Notes: generated from the letters alone by a model not told the origin. DNA of 35,693 nt from Pseudomonadota bacterium (GCA_021801255.1 JAJYYH010000040.1:1-35693); one strand, 5' to 3'. Shown: positions 25,593 to 35,320, numbered from the stretch's first letter. Program-made: numbers and translations.

Positions 25593-27373
25593 GCGGCATG
25601 CGCCGCCTGGGATGGCTCTTGCTCGTTTTGGTCATTGCCCTGCCGCTGCTCGGCGCGGCGGCGGCGCTGGTTGCGGTGCGCGTCGTGCCGGAGCGGCTCA
25701 AGCCATTGATCGTCACCCTGGTCGAGCGCGGCGGGCGCCAGCGCATCGCGCTCGAGGGGCCGCTCCGGCTGGTGGTGAGCACACGGCCGCGACTGATCGC
25801 CGAGGACGTGACGCTGAGCAACCGCGACGGCCGCCTCACCGCGCGCCATCTCACCGCCGAGATCGCGCTCGCCCCCTTGTTTTCGCGCCGCGAGATCGTC
25901 GTCGAACGGCTCACCCTCGATCGGGCGACGCTCCATTCCGCGGCAACGGCAACGCCGGCCGCTCCTCCCCCTCTGGCCGCGGCCCAGCAAGCGGCGCCCG
26001 CTGCCCCGGCCACGCCGCGCCCGGTGCGGCCCTGGCGGATCCGGCTAAAAGCGCTGCGGCTCACCAACAGCCAGATAATCGGCGTGGATCCGCGCCACAG
26101 CCTCGCGCTCATCGAACTCGATCTTCCGGCCTGGCCCGGCCCGCGCGCCAGCGATGTCACGCTCGATGCGATCTATGCCGGCATTCCCTTCAGCGTCACC
26201 GGCATGATCGCGCGCCTGCCCGGCCCGGCCATGGCCCTTTCGGCGGTGCGGATCGTGGCGGCGCAAGGCGATGTGGCGCTCGACGGCACGCTCAGCCTTG
26301 GCCCCCATCCCGGGTTCAGCGGCAAGGTGTCGAGCCAGCGGCTCGATCTCGATGCCATTCGCCACGCCCTGCCGCGCCGCCCGCACGCGGCGACGCTACC
26401 CGAGGGCGTAGCGCCGGCAACGGGCGCGGCACCGCCGCAACAGGACTGGCGCGATCAAAAGGACTGGCGCGATCAAAAGGACTGGCGCGATCAAAAGGAC
26501 TGGCGCGATCAAAACCTGCCTTTTGCCGCGCTCGGCGCCGCCGAAGGCGATGTCACCTTCGTCCTCCGCGAAGTCATCGAGAGCGGCGCCGTCTATCGCG
26601 ATATCGCGCTGCATGCGGTGCTGCGCGAGGGAAAACTGGCCATCGATCCGGCCCGCCTCGTGCTGCCAGGCGGCCCAGCAACGCTCTCCCTCACCCTCGA
26701 TGCCATATCCGCGCCGCCACTGGTGCATTTTCGCGCGACCGCCCCGGCGCTCGCGCTTGGCCCGCTCGCCGCGGCGTTCCACTGGCCAGCCGATAATGCC
26801 GGCACGCTCGAAGCCTTCGCCGATCTCGCGGCGCGCGGGGAGACGATGCGGGCGCTGCTCGCCACGCTCTCGGGCAAATTCGGGATCGCCGCGGTGAATG
26901 CCGAGCTTGACAATCGCCTGCTGCTGCTGCCGCTCGCGAAAATGCTGCGCCGGGCGCATATCCCGCCGCTGGCGCTCGCGGGCGAGGGAAAGACCGCGCT
27001 TCGCTGTTTCGCGCTCCGCGCCGACCTCAGCGACGGCCATGCCAGCTTGCGGGCCGGGCTGCTGCAAACCTCGCGGCTCGATCTTGGCGCCGCGGGCACG
27101 CTCGATCTCGCCGCCGGAACCCTCGCGCTCCAGCTCGCGCCCTCGGTACGAATCGGCGGCAACGCGCTGGTGGTGCCGATCCGGCTCGATGGCGCGATCG
27201 ACGATCCGCAACCGGTTCCCGATGAGCAGCAGCAGGATGGCGCGCTCGCCGCCCAGCCCTGCCGGCCGGCGCTGGCGCTGGCGCGCGACGGCCGGGCCGG
27301 CCCCGAGCCGGGTCCGCGCAAGCCGGACAAGGGGCTTTCACTCCATGATCTGCTGCGCGGCCTGGTGAAATGA
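25589..27373 (+). CDS. AsmA-family protein with an internal hexapeptide repeat
   Basis: This 594-residue protein has one N-terminal membrane helix (about residues 7-29) and a large periplasmic region. The beginning VPERLKPLIVTLVERGGRQRIALEGPL and LIAEDVTLSNRDG, and the C-terminal part with LDLAAGTLALQLAPSVRIGG, are typical of AsmA proteins. These span the envelope and are linked to outer-membrane lipid and protein homeostasis. In the middle, four DWRDQK/N units follow an alanine-proline linker, an insertion not expected in the family. The ATG overlaps the preceding stop. Upstream in-frame extension lies inside the pseudouridine synthase gene and is rejected. Confidence 0.85.
   Translation: MSGMRRLGWLLLVLVIALPLLGAAAALVAVRVVPERLKPLIVTLVERGGRQRIALEGPLRLVVSTRPRLIAEDVTLSNRDGRLTARHLTAEIALAPLFSRREIVVERLTLDRATLHSAATATPAAPPPLAAAQQAAPAAPATPRPVRPWRIRLKALRLTNSQIIGVDPRHSLALIELDLPAWPGPRASDVTLDAIYAGIPFSVTGMIARLPGPAMALSAVRIVAAQGDVALDGTLSLGPHPGFSGKVSSQRLDLDAIRHALPRRPHAATLPEGVAPATGAAPPQQDWRDQKDWRDQKDWRDQKDWRDQNLPFAALGAAEGDVTFVLREVIESGAVYRDIALHAVLREGKLAIDPARLVLPGGPATLSLTLDAISAPPLVHFRATAPALALGPLAAAFHWPADNAGTLEAFADLAARGETMRALLATLSGKFGIAAVNAELDNRLLLLPLAKMLRRAHIPPLALAGEGKTALRCFALRADLSDGHASLRAGLLQTSRLDLGAAGTLDLAAGTLALQLAPSVRIGGNALVVPIRLDGAIDDPQPVPDEQQQDGALAAQPCRPALALARDGRAGPEPGPRKPDKGLSLHDLLRGLVK
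26444..26515 (+). repeat. In-frame minisatellite, four 18-bp units
   Basis: The unit GACTGGCGCGATCAAAAG is repeated four times in tandem without interruption (26444, 26462, 26480, 26498); only the last base of the fourth copy differs. Each unit encodes DWRDQK, the last DWRDQN. The near-perfect identity points to recent slippage or unequal exchange. Gain or loss of units keeps the asmA-like frame open. Confidence 0.95.
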
Positions 27374-27388
27374 TATAAGCGAGGGGCG

Positions 27389-28093
27389 ATGCGCCGGTTC
27401 TGGAACGAAATCTCGCTCGCCGCGCTGGCGGAGGGCTTTACGCTCTGCCTCGATGGGCGGCAGATGCGTCTGGCCGATGGCGCGGCGTTGCTGCTGCCGC
27501 GCCGCCGCGTGGCGGAGGCGGTGGCGGCGGAATGGCGGGCGCTCGGCGAGGAATTTTCCCCCGATGATCTGCCGTTGACCCGGCTCGCGGGCACGGCACG
27601 CAACCGCATCGCGCCCGATCCCGCACCCACCATCGCCGCGCTTGCGCGCTACGGCGCGAGCGACCTGCTCTGCTACCGCGCCGAAGCGCCGGCGACGTTG
27701 GCGCGGCGTCAGGAAGCCCTTTGGCAGCCCTGGCTGGACTGGGCGGCCCGGACGCTCGATGCGCCGCTCGCGGTGACGACCGGGGTGATGCCGGTTGCCC
27801 AGCCACCCGCCAGCCTGGCGGCGCTGGAGGCCACGCTCGCCGTCCAGGATGCCGAGACGCTCGCCGCCCTTGGCGTGATGGTGCCGGCGCTGGGCAGCCT
27901 GGTGCTCGGGCTGGCGGTGGCCCTGGAGGCGCTTCCGGCTGCCGCGGCGCATGATCTGGCCGAGCTGGACAGCGATTTCCAGGCGGAAATCTGGGGCCTC
28001 GACCGCGCGGCGCGGGCGCGGCGGGCGCGGATCGGCTGCGAGATCGCCGAAGCCGCCCGGTTTCTTGGTTTGGCGCGGGAGGAAGAGGCGTGA
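27389..28093 (+). CDS. ATP12-family F1-ATPase assembly chaperone
   Basis: This 234-residue ATP12-type protein is predicted to bind the alpha subunit during F1-ATPase assembly, as its mitochondrial relative does. Recognisable parts are the N-terminal FTLCLDGRQMRL, LPLTRLAGTARNRI, ASDLLCYRAEAP and LWQPWLDWAARTLDAPLAVTTGV, then LGSLVLGLAVALE near the C terminus. ATP12 homologues are typical of alphaproteobacteria, which supports the phylum. It follows the asmA-like gene by 15 bp and overlaps acylphosphatase by 4 bp (GTGA). Confidence 0.9.
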   Translation: MRRFWNEISLAALAEGFTLCLDGRQMRLADGAALLLPRRRVAEAVAAEWRALGEEFSPDDLPLTRLAGTARNRIAPDPAPTIAALARYGASDLLCYRAEAPATLARRQEALWQPWLDWAARTLDAPLAVTTGVMPVAQPPASLAALEATLAVQDAETLAALGVMVPALGSLVLGLAVALEALPAAAAHDLAELDSDFQAEIWGLDRAARARRARIGCEIAEAARFLGLAREEEA

Positions 28094-28359
28094 GTGCCAA
28101 ACGGCTGATCATCGAGGGCCGCGTCCATGGCGTCGGCTATCGCGACTGGATGGTGGCGGAAGCGACGCGGCTCGGTCTTGCCGGCTGGGTGCGCAACACC
28201 CCGGAGGGCGCGGTCGAGGCGCTGGTCGCGGGTGATCCGGCGGCGGTCGAGGAACTGCTCCGCGCCTGCCGCCGCGGACCCTTGCTCGCGCGCGTCGATA
28301 GCATCGCCGAAGACCTCGCGGCCCCACCCGACGTCCCCGGCTTCCGCCGCCTCGGCTAG
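28090..28359 (+). CDS. acyP: Acylphosphatase
   Basis: This 89-residue enzyme hydrolyses acyl phosphates. The signature GRVHGVGYRDWM contains the catalytic arginine, and GWVRNTPEGAVEA contains the catalytic asparagine; both are present. Length is normal for the family. The start is GTG at 28090, overlapping the stop of the ATP12 gene. It closes the rarA-to-acyP run of genes, and repeat copy B lies between it and the convergent SDR gene. Confidence 0.95.
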   Translation: MSAKRLIIEGRVHGVGYRDWMVAEATRLGLAGWVRNTPEGAVEALVAGDPAAVEELLRACRRGPLLARVDSIAEDLAAPPDVPGFRRLG

Positions 28360-28404
28360 CTATCTCACCGAAATACGGCCGGGGGTGGAGCCCCTTACCT
28401 TGGC

Positions 28405-28500
28405 GCCTGAAAATCAATCGAACTTGAAAAGGCCGCCCCTGAAAAATTGATTTTTTCTGATCGATTCCGGGGCGCCGGGACATTCTTTTTCAAACTCTCA
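28405..28500 (-). repeat. Stop-codon-anchored hairpin repeat, copy B (96 bp)
   Basis: Read on the minus strand this begins TGAGAGTTTGAAAAAG at 28500, where TGA is the stop codon of the SDR gene, and ends GTTCGATTGATTTTCAGGC. The outer arms are TTGAAAAAG (28493-28485) and CTTTTCAA (28431-28424). The inner arms CGCCCC (28474-28469) and GGGGCG (28439-28434) differ in sequence from those of copy A but still pair. The central ATCGA-AGAAAAA loop is also kept. Upstream of the TGA the two copies show no similarity, so the homology starts at the stop codon itself. Confidence 0.75.
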
Positions 28501-29247
28501 GCCGCGCCCGACAAACGGCATCTTGGTTGCCATTACGGTGAGAAACTGGATATTCGCCTCGAGCGAGAGGCTCGCCATGAAGGCGATCGAGCGGCCGACA
28601 TTGGCGACATCCATCAGCGGTTCGGCAACGATCCGGCCATCCGCCTGCGGCACGCCGTTTTTCATCCGCGCGGCCATTTCGGTCTCGGCGTTGCCGATAT
28701 CGATCTGGCCGCAGGCGATGTCGTATTTACGGCCATCGAGCGAGAGCGATTTGGTGAGGCCGGTGATGGCGTGCTTGGTCGCCGTATAGGCCACCGAATT
28801 GGGCCGGGGCGCATGCGCCGAGATCGAGCCGTTATTGATGATGCGCCCACCCCGCGGGGTCTGCGCCTTCATCACGCGAAATGCCGCCTGGGCGCAGAGG
28901 AACGAGCCGGTGAGGTTGATCGTGACCACCCGCTGCCAGTCCTCGAAAGCAAGGTCTTCGAGCAGCACGCCCGGCGCGCTCACCCCGGCATTGTTGAAGA
29001 GGAGATCGAGCCGGCCGCATTCCCGCTCGATCGCTGCGAACAACGCCGTGACCTGGGCGGGATCGGCGACATCGGCGGGCATCACCACCGTCTTGCCGAC
29101 AGCGGCGCGCCGCGCAGTCTCTTCGAGCGCCGCGCGCCGGCGCCCAACGAGCACGACGCGCCAGCCCGCCTCGACGAGCGCCAGGGAAGCGGCCCGGCCG
29201 ACGCCGCTCCCCGCTCCCGTCACCACCGCGATGCGATCTCCGTTCAT
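28498..29247 (-). CDS. Short-chain dehydrogenase/reductase
   Basis: This 249-residue classical SDR has cofactor motif TGAGSGVG at 10-17, [10 protein letters not shown], the serine region [14 protein letters not shown] and the YTATK active-site pair. [27 protein letters not shown] is close to the usual C terminus of this subgroup, so the gene looks complete. Its substrate is unknown. The ATG overlaps the stop of the preceding PEP-mutase-type gene (ATGA at 29247-29244), so they form one operon and may act in the same pathway. Its stop codon is the first triplet of repeat copy B. Confidence 0.88.
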   Translation of the reverse strand: MNGDRIAVVTGAGSGVGRAASLALVEAGWRVVLVGRRRAALEETARRAAVGKTVVMPADVADPAQVTALFAAIERECGRLDLLFNNAGVSAPGVLLEDLAFEDWQRVVTINLTGSFLCAQAAFRVMKAQTPRGGRIINNGSISAHAPRPNSVAYTATKHAITGLTKSLSLDGRKYDIACGQIDIGNAETEMAARMKNGVPQADGRIVAEPLMDVANVGRSIAFMASLSLEANIQFLTVMATKMPFVGRG

Positions 29248-30137
29248 GGCTTTTCCTCCCTCTCGGCCCAGTGCCGCTCGGATGCCCAGTGCTGCTCGAA
29301 TTCGTACACTTGGGAAAATCCCATGAGCCGGTTCATGGCGTCAAAGGAATAAAGCGCAAGCCCTGTGCTGTCGCCGCATGCCTTGAGCGCACCATAGGCT
29401 CGCGCCAGCGCCTCGGCCGCGGCGAGAAACCCGGTTGCGGGATAGAGCGCGATCTTGAAGCCGAGGGCGCTGAGTTCGCTCGGTGCGAGCAGCGGCGTGC
29501 GGCCGCCCTCGACGAGATTGGCGAGAAGATTTGCGCCGCGGAAGGTGGCGCCGATACGGCGCAAATCTTCAAGACTCTCGGGGCTCTCGATGAACAGGAT
29601 ATCGGCCCCGGCATGGAGAAACCGCTGGCCCCGGCGCAGCGCCTCCTCGATTCCGGCGACACCAAGCGCATCGGTGCGTGCGACAATAAGAAAATCCCGC
29701 GTCGGCCGCGCCGCCACCGCGACCCGGACGCGGCGCTCGGCTTCCTGGATCGGCACGATGCGCCGGCGCGGCGTGTGACCGCATTTCTTGGGAAATTCCT
29801 GATCCTCGATCTGGATGCCGCTGGCGCCCGCGGCGGCGTAGCGGCGCACCGTGCGGTCGACATTGAGGAGACCGCCATAGCCGGTATCGCCATCGGCGAT
29901 AAAGGGCAGCGAGACGGTCTCCGCCAGCATGCGCACGCGATCGAGCATGTCGGTGGCGCTCGCGAGACCGGCATCGGGGAGGCCAAGCGCCGAGGCGGTG
30001 ACACCATAGCCGGTCATGTAGAGCGCGGAGAAGCCCGCGCATTCAGCGAGGCGCGCGGAAATCCCGTCATAGACGCCGGGCAGGGTAAGCAATCCCGGAG
30101 CGGCAAGCAGGTCTGACAATCGGCGATCGGCTGGCAT
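29244..30137 (-). CDS. Isocitrate lyase/PEP mutase superfamily protein
   Basis: From ATG 30137, behind GAGGAAA, the protein has 297 residues. The superfamily core is clear: [21 protein letters not shown], the metal-binding DGDTGYGG at 82-89 and [12 protein letters not shown] at 110-121, whose KKCGH is the lyase loop with the catalytic cysteine. This points to a C-C lyase such as methylisocitrate lyase or a relative, rather than a phosphonate mutase. The substrate is not fixed by the sequence. A longer in-frame start upstream runs into the divergent gene and is rejected. It is divergent from an ABC binding-protein gene. Confidence 0.88.
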   Translation of the reverse strand: MPADRRLSDLLAAPGLLTLPGVYDGISARLAECAGFSALYMTGYGVTASALGLPDAGLASATDMLDRVRMLAETVSLPFIADGDTGYGGLLNVDRTVRRYAAAGASGIQIEDQEFPKKCGHTPRRRIVPIQEAERRVRVAVAARPTRDFLIVARTDALGVAGIEEALRRGQRFLHAGADILFIESPESLEDLRRIGATFRGANLLANLVEGGRTPLLAPSELSALGFKIALYPATGFLAAAEALARAYGALKACGDSTGLALYSFDAMNRLMGFSQVYEFEQHWASERHWAEREEKP

Positions 30138-30240
30138 GGCGTTTCCTCGGTTTGGAGGCTCTCCCGACGATTGTCCGCTGTCAATCGCACGGCACATGTG
30201 AGATGTTCGGCGAAAATAAACCGATCGGAGGAAGAACGTC

Positions 30241-31374
30241 ATGCGCCTCTCCCGCCGCGCCGTGCTCGCGAGCGCCGCGAGCCTGCTCGCCGCCCCTTCG
30301 CTCCAGGCCGCCGAAACCTTCAAGATCGGCATGGTCTCCCCGCTCACCGGCCCCGCCGCCGAGCCCGGTCGCATCCAACTCAATAGCGCGCGCCTGGCGA
30401 TGGACGAGGTCAACGCCAAAGGTGGCGTGCTCGGTCGGCCGCTCGAACTCATCGTCGAGGACGACCAGACGACCAATCCTGGCGCCGTGCTGGCCTTCAG
30501 CCGGCTTGCCAATCGCGGCGACTGCGTGGGCTTCATCGGCTCCATCCGCTCGACCCAGATGCAGGCGATGGCCCCCGATATCGCCAGGACCGCGCGCCCG
30601 GTGATGTTCGGCGGCACCGACCCGACGCTCACCCATAGCGGCAACCCCTGGCTGTTCCGCTGCCGCCCGAACGATCTCTACTCGGCCCGGGTGATCGCCG
30701 ATTTCGGGGTAAACGAGCTGAAAAAGCGCAAATGGGCGGTGGTCTATTCGACCGACGCCTTCGGCTCGAACGGGATGAAGGCCCTCGTTGCCTCCCTTGC
30801 CGGGCTTGGCGTGACCCCGGTTTTGACCCAGGGCTACGCCAACCAGCAGCCGGATTTCACCCCCGTCGTGCTCGCCGTGCGCGGCGCAGGGGCCGAGATC
30901 ATGGGCAGCTACTTCACCTTCGAGCCCGATCAGGCGGTGTTCGCCCGCCAGGTGCGCCAGCTCGGCCTCAATATCCCCTGGGTCGGCTCACCCTCGATTG
31001 CCTCCCCAGTGACGTTGCACCTCGCCGGCTCAGCGCTGTTCGGCACCTATGGCGTCGCCGATTTCAACGAGGACGCGAGCCCCACGGCAAAAGCCTTCGC
31101 CGAAGCCTATCGCCGCGCCTATGGCGGTGCCAGCCCGGACAACGGCTGGACCTATGACGGGATGCATATTTTGGCGCGCGCCATCAACGACGCCGGCACC
31201 ACCGATCCGGGCAAGGTGCGCGCCGCCATCCTCGCCATCCATGGCTATGCCGGCGCCGAGGGCGCGTATAATTTCGACGCCAATGGCGACGGTCTGCACG
31301 GTTATAATGTGGTGCGCAACGACAAGGGCCGCATGACCTTTATCCGCCATATCGAGTTCGCCGCCACGGGTTAG
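30241..31374 (+). CDS. LivJ-like ABC transporter substrate-binding protein
   Basis: This 377-residue periplasmic binding protein of the branched-chain amino-acid/amide type begins with [22 protein letters not shown], split here only as a Tat-like signal (SRRAVL then a hydrophobic stretch). The mature start [17 protein letters not shown] and [22 protein letters not shown] are family hallmarks. GGAGGAAG precedes the ATG. No permease or ATPase of this class is adjacent, so it is an orphan; it may use a transporter elsewhere or deliver ligand to a sensor. Its divergence from the lyase and SDR genes suggests a shared small-acid ligand, but this is inference. Confidence 0.88.
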   Translation: MRLSRRAVLASAASLLAAPSLQAAETFKIGMVSPLTGPAAEPGRIQLNSARLAMDEVNAKGGVLGRPLELIVEDDQTTNPGAVLAFSRLANRGDCVGFIGSIRSTQMQAMAPDIARTARPVMFGGTDPTLTHSGNPWLFRCRPNDLYSARVIADFGVNELKKRKWAVVYSTDAFGSNGMKALVASLAGLGVTPVLTQGYANQQPDFTPVVLAVRGAGAEIMGSYFTFEPDQAVFARQVRQLGLNIPWVGSPSIASPVTLHLAGSALFGTYGVADFNEDASPTAKAFAEAYRRAYGGASPDNGWTYDGMHILARAINDAGTTDPGKVRAAILAIHGYAGAEGAYNFDANGDGLHGYNVVRNDKGRMTFIRHIEFAATG

Positions 31375-31395
31375 GGCAGAGCCAGGGGCTTTGCC
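31375..31395 (+). terminator. Hairpin directly after the LivJ-like gene
   Basis: GGCAGAGCC (31375-31383) and GGCTTTGCC (31387-31395) form a 9-bp stem with one G-T wobble and a 3-base loop, starting one base after the TAG stop. No T tract follows, so it may act as an mRNA 3' end or weak terminator. Confidence 0.4.
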
Positions 31396-31431
31396 TCAAC
31401 CCGTCACGGTCGAGCGTCACGCGGTTGTCGC

Positions 31432-31461
31432 TTGACAGAGCCATGTTGGTTCGGCTCAGAA
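31432..31461 (+). promoter_or_regulatory. Candidate promoter of the miaB-phoH-ybeY-corC operon
   Basis: A perfect TTGACA at 31432-31437 is followed after 17-18 bp by CTCAGA/TCAGAA (31455-31461), a weak -10. It lies about 120 bp before the miaB start, after the hairpin that closes the upstream gene. Confidence 0.45.
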
Positions 31462-31580
31462 TGGGTCCATGGAAAAAGGGGTTGATACGCGGCCTTGCGC
31501 TTGACCGCTCAGCCGCGGCTGGCATTCCTCCCATTCCTCCGCCCGGCCCGCACCGGATGGGGGAGGAAGGAAGGATTGCG

Positions 31581-32984
31581 ATGAGCACCCTGAACCCAGT
31601 CTCCGCGCCAGCGGCGCGGCCACGCCTGGGCTTGCACGTCATCACCTGGGGCTGTCAGATGAATGCCTATGACAGCGCCCGCATGGCGGATGTGCTGGCC
31701 CCGCTCGGCTACGCGCCAGCCGCGGCGGCGGATGGCGCGGACATGGTCATTCTCAACACCTGCCATATCCGCGAGCACGCGACCGAAAAAGTTTTCTCCG
31801 AGCTCGGTCGGCTGCGGTCTCTCAAGGAGGCGCGCGCCAGGGCTGGCGGGCGGATGGTTCTCGCGGTTGCCGGCTGTGTCGCGCAGGCCGAGGGCGAGGA
31901 AATCCTCCGCCGCGCACCCTATGTCGATATCGTGCTCGGGCCGCAGACCTATCATCGGCTGCCGGAAATGGTGGCGCGGGCAGCGCGCGCAGGGGGCGCG
32001 GTGATCGATACCGAGTTCCCGCCCGAGAGCAAGTTCGACCATCTCCCCGAGGCCGCCTCGGCGTCACCGGCCGGGGTTTCGGCGTTTCTCTCCGTCCAGG
32101 AGGGCTGCGACAAATTCTGCAGCTTCTGCGTTGTGCCCTATACCAGGGGCGCCGAGGTTTCCCGCCCGGCCGCTTCCATCCTCGCCGAGGCGCGGCGCCT
32201 GGTTGCGCGCGGCGTCCGCGAGATCGTGCTGCTCGGCCAGAACGTCAACGCCTGGCATGGCGAAGGGGTCGATGGCGGGGTCTGGGGGTTGGCGCGGCTG
32301 ATCGCAGCCCTTGGCGAAATCCCCGCGCTGACCCGCATCCGCTACACCACCTCGCACCCCTCGGACATGACGGATGACCTCATCGCCGCCCACGCGCGGG
32401 TGCCGGCGCTGGCGCCATTCCTGCATTTGCCGGTGCAATCGGGGTCCGATCGGATTCTGGCGGCGATGAACCGGCGGCACCGGGCGGCCGATTATCTACG
32501 CCTGATCGAGCGGCTGCGCGCGGCGCGCGGGGATCTCGCGCTGTCGTCGGATTTCATCGTCGGCTACCCCGGCGAGAGTGCGGCGGATTTCGCCGCGACC
32601 CTGGCGCTGATCCGCGCCACGGACTTTGCCCAGGCGTTCAGCTTCAAATACTCCCCCCGCCCCGGCACACCGGCCGCCACGGCACCGAACCAGGTGCCGG
32701 AGGCCGAGAAGGCGGCGCGGCTGGCGACCTTGCAGGAGGCTCTCGGCACGCAGCAGCGCGATTTCAACGCCGCCACCATCGGCCGCATCCTGCCGGTGCT
32801 GATCACCGGGCGCGGCCGGCATGAAGGCCAGATCGGCGGCCGTAGCCCCTATTTTCAGCCGGTCCATCTAAACGGCCCGGCCGCACTGATCGGCCGCGAG
32901 GTCGATGTCGTCATTACCGCCGCCGGCGCGAATTCGCTCGCCGGCCGCCTGCACCCCGCGCCAGAGGAGTTCGCCAGGGCTTGA
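31581..32984 (+). CDS. miaB: tRNA-2-methylthio-N6-dimethylallyladenosine synthase
   Basis: This radical-SAM methylthiotransferase modifies A37 of tRNAs that read codons starting with U. From ATG 31581 (GGAAGGA upstream) it has 467 residues. The N-terminal domain holds the cluster-binding cysteines in [17 protein letters not shown] and [11 protein letters not shown]. The radical-SAM motif GCDKFCSFC is around residues 174-182. [17 protein letters not shown] and FIVGYPGES follow, and a C-terminal TRAM domain ends the protein. In-frame starts further upstream would add about 50 residues with no family match. Its stop overlaps the phoH TTG start. Confidence 0.96.
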   Translation: MSTLNPVSAPAARPRLGLHVITWGCQMNAYDSARMADVLAPLGYAPAAAADGADMVILNTCHIREHATEKVFSELGRLRSLKEARARAGGRMVLAVAGCVAQAEGEEILRRAPYVDIVLGPQTYHRLPEMVARAARAGGAVIDTEFPPESKFDHLPEAASASPAGVSAFLSVQEGCDKFCSFCVVPYTRGAEVSRPAASILAEARRLVARGVREIVLLGQNVNAWHGEGVDGGVWGLARLIAALGEIPALTRIRYTTSHPSDMTDDLIAAHARVPALAPFLHLPVQSGSDRILAAMNRRHRAADYLRLIERLRAARGDLALSSDFIVGYPGESAADFAATLALIRATDFAQAFSFKYSPRPGTPAATAPNQVPEAEKAARLATLQEALGTQQRDFNAATIGRILPVLITGRGRHEGQIGGRSPYFQPVHLNGPAALIGREVDVVITAAGANSLAGRLHPAPEEFARA

Positions 32985-33982
32985 GCCATCTTTCCGTCTC
33001 GCCGCTCGCACGCGGCGTCGCCGATCGCGCCGTCACCCTCAACTTCGCCGACAACGCGCTGCTCCCGCTGTTGCTCGGGGAGCATGACCGGCATCTGGTG
33101 CGCCTGGAGCAGGGTCTTAACGTGCGGCTTTCCTGTCGCGGCAACCGGGTGGCGATCAGCGGCGTGCCAGAGCGGGTGGAGATGGCCAAAACCGCGCTCA
33201 ACGGTCTCTATCTCCGCCTCGAACGCGGCGAGACGGTGGGCGCCTCGGAGGTCGATGCGGCGATCCGGCTCGCCGCCCCCGAGACCGATCCGCGCCTGCC
33301 GCTCGCCGATCTTCCGGCCATCCGCACGCGGCGCGGCGCGGTCGGGCCGCGCAGCGCCGGGCAGATGCGCTATATGGAATTGCTCGCCCATACCGAGGCG
33401 GTGTTCGCCGTCGGGCCGGCGGGGACAGGAAAAACCTATCTCGCCGTGGCGCAAGCGGTCGCCATGTTGCAATCGGGGCGCGTCGATCGCATCGTGCTCT
33501 CGCGACCTGCCGTCGAGGCGGGCGAGAGGCTCGGATTTCTTCCCGGCGACATGAAGGAAAAAGTCGATCCCTATCTTCGCCCGCTCTATGACGCGCTGCA
33601 CGACATGATGCCCGCCGATCAGGTGACGCGGCGGCTGGTAAGCGGGGAGATCGAGGTCGCCCCGCTCGCCTTCATGCGCGGGCGCACGCTCGCCCACTCC
33701 TTCGTCATTCTTGACGAGGCGCAGAACACCACGGCGGTGCAGATGAAAATGTTCCTCACCCGCATGGGTGAAGGCACACGCATGGTGATCACCGGCGATC
33801 CGACCCAGATCGACCTGCCGCTGGGGCAGAAATCCGGCCTATTCGACGCGCTGGAAACCCTTGAGGGGGTGGAGGGCATCGGCATCGCGCGTTTTACGCA
33901 TGGCGATGTGGTGCGCCATCCGCTGGTCGCGCGGATCGTCGCGGCCTATGACCAACGTCATGCCCAGCGATCGACCTCCTAG
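32981..33982 (+). CDS. phoH: PhoH family ATPase
   Basis: The start is a TTG overlapping the miaB stop (TTGA), preceded by AGAGGAG. The 333-residue protein has an N-terminal KH-like segment and a PhoH ATPase domain with Walker A GPAGTGKT at 145-152. It also shows [19 protein letters not shown] and Walker [12 protein letters not shown], and ends with [12 protein letters not shown]. PhoH proteins are associated with RNA metabolism and sit next to ybeY in many bacteria, as here. The ybeY start lies inside its 3' end. Confidence 0.94.
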   Translation: MSHLSVSPLARGVADRAVTLNFADNALLPLLLGEHDRHLVRLEQGLNVRLSCRGNRVAISGVPERVEMAKTALNGLYLRLERGETVGASEVDAAIRLAAPETDPRLPLADLPAIRTRRGAVGPRSAGQMRYMELLAHTEAVFAVGPAGTGKTYLAVAQAVAMLQSGRVDRIVLSRPAVEAGERLGFLPGDMKEKVDPYLRPLYDALHDMMPADQVTRRLVSGEIEVAPLAFMRGRTLAHSFVILDEAQNTTAVQMKMFLTRMGEGTRMVITGDPTQIDLPLGQKSGLFDALETLEGVEGIGIARFTHGDVVRHPLVARIVAAYDQRHAQRSTS

Positions 33983-34418
33983 CCCCGCTGCGGCGGGGAT
34001 CCCGATCATTATCGCCGAACCCGCCTGGCGGCGCTTGGTGCCCCGCGCCGAAGCCCTGGTGCGCCGCGCCGCGCGTGCCGCAGGGGGGGCGGGGGCGGTC
34101 GTACTCGCCGATGATCGTGTCGTGAAACGGCTGAACGCGCGCCATCGCGGCCGCAACAAGCCAACCAACGTGCTGAGTTTCCCTCCCACCGGCCCAGGGC
34201 AGGCCGGGGAAATCGTGCTCGCGCTCGGCGTCGTACGGCGCGAAGCGGCGGCAGAGGCGCGCCCGCTGGGGCAGCATCTCGCGCATCTCGTGGTGCATGG
34301 CGCGCTGCATCTCGCCGGGCTTCATCACCACCACCCCGGAGAGGCGCGGCGCATGGAAATGGCGGAGGCGCGCATTCTCCGCCGTCTCGGCGTACCCAAT
34401 CCGTGGCGACGGGCATGA
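33948..34418 (+). CDS. ybeY: Endoribonuclease YbeY
   Basis: This 156-residue rRNA-maturation and quality-control ribonuclease carries the zinc motif [16 protein letters not shown]. Histidines at 117, 121 and 127 keep the HxxxHxxxxxH spacing. The usual aspartate before the third histidine is replaced by histidine (126). [11 protein letters not shown] is the other conserved block. The gene begins inside phoH (ATG 33948; ATG 33960 is an alternative), and its stop overlaps the next ATG. Placement between phoH and a CorC-type gene is the standard order. Confidence 0.92.
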   Translation: MTNVMPSDRPPSPAAAGIPIIIAEPAWRRLVPRAEALVRRAARAAGGAGAVVLADDRVVKRLNARHRGRNKPTNVLSFPPTGPGQAGEIVLALGVVRREAAAEARPLGQHLAHLVVHGALHLAGLHHHHPGEARRMEMAEARILRRLGVPNPWRRA

Positions 34419-35299
34419 CGGCGATGCCGCCGCCCTTCCTGCTGCGTCTGCGCGGGCTGCTCGGCCGGCGTAGCATCGAGCATTCGCTTCGCGATTCGAT
34501 CGCCGAGCTGGTGGAAGAAGCGGCGCAGACCCCGGCCACGCCCGGCGTCGCTCCCGAACTCGACCGCCAGGAGCGCGCGCTGATCGCCAATGTGCTCCGT
34601 CTGCGCGACACCACGGCGGACGACGTGATGATCCCGCGCGCCGATATCGTTGCCCTCTCGGTCGATCTCGGGTTTTCCGAGGCCCTCGCGGTGATCCGCC
34701 GCGAGGGTCATTCGCGCTACCCGGTCTATCGCGAGCAGCTCGATGATGTGGTCGGCATGGTCCATATCAAGGACGTCTTTGCCGCGCAGGACCGGCCTGA
34801 GGCGTTCTCCCTGGAAAAAATCCTCCGCCGCCCGCTGCTGGTGGCGCCGCAAATCCCGGTGCTCGATCTGCTGCTGCAAATGCGCCAGGCGCGCATGCAC
34901 CTCGCGCTCGTGGTCGATGAATATGGCGGCATCGATGGGCTGGTGACCATCGAGGATCTGGTCGAAACCATCGTCGGCGACATCGCCGATGAACATGACG
35001 ACGAACAGAAACCCCTGCTGGTCGAGCGGCCCGACGGCACGCTCGAAATCGACGCCCGCCTGCCGGTCGAGGATTTCGAGGCAACGCTCGGCCCGGTGCT
35101 GACCGAGGACGAACGAGCGGCCGATATCGACACGGTCGGCGGGTTGGTTTTCACCCTCGCCGGGCGGGTTCCCACCCGCGGCGAGGTGATCAGCCACCCC
35201 TCGGGAATCGAGTTCCTGGTGGTCGACGCCGACGCAAGGCGTGTCCGCTCGCTCCGCACCCGCCGTCCGGAGCCACGCGAGGAGAGCGCAGCGGCTTGA
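34415..35299 (+). CDS. corC: CorC-family CBS-domain protein
   Basis: From the ATG overlapping the ybeY stop, the protein has 294 residues; GTG 34403 is a longer alternative. It has no membrane helices. It contains two CBS motifs ([14 protein letters not shown], and [25 protein letters not shown], here only named by its ends) and a C-terminal transporter-associated domain with [13 protein letters not shown]. CorC-type proteins have been linked to magnesium/cobalt efflux and adenosine-nucleotide sensing. In many alphaproteobacteria the next gene is lnt; here it is not. Confidence 0.9.
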   Translation: MTAMPPPFLLRLRGLLGRRSIEHSLRDSIAELVEEAAQTPATPGVAPELDRQERALIANVLRLRDTTADDVMIPRADIVALSVDLGFSEALAVIRREGHSRYPVYREQLDDVVGMVHIKDVFAAQDRPEAFSLEKILRRPLLVAPQIPVLDLLLQMRQARMHLALVVDEYGGIDGLVTIEDLVETIVGDIADEHDDEQKPLLVERPDGTLEIDARLPVEDFEATLGPVLTEDERAADIDTVGGLVFTLAGRVPTRGEVISHPSGIEFLVVDADARRVRSLRTRRPEPREESAAA

Positions 35300-35303
35300 G
35301 GGA

Positions 35304-35320
35304 GGGCCAGGAAAAGGCCC
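35304..35320 (+). terminator. Short hairpin after corC
   Basis: GGGCC (35304-35308) and GGCCC (35316-35320) can pair around a 7-base loop five bases after the corC stop. No T tract follows, so termination here is uncertain. Confidence 0.3.

Noticed and set aside
30191-30198. Short palindrome CACATGTG in the divergent lyase/binding-protein region
   Set aside because: Eight bases is too short to claim an operator without a nearby regulator or a second copy.
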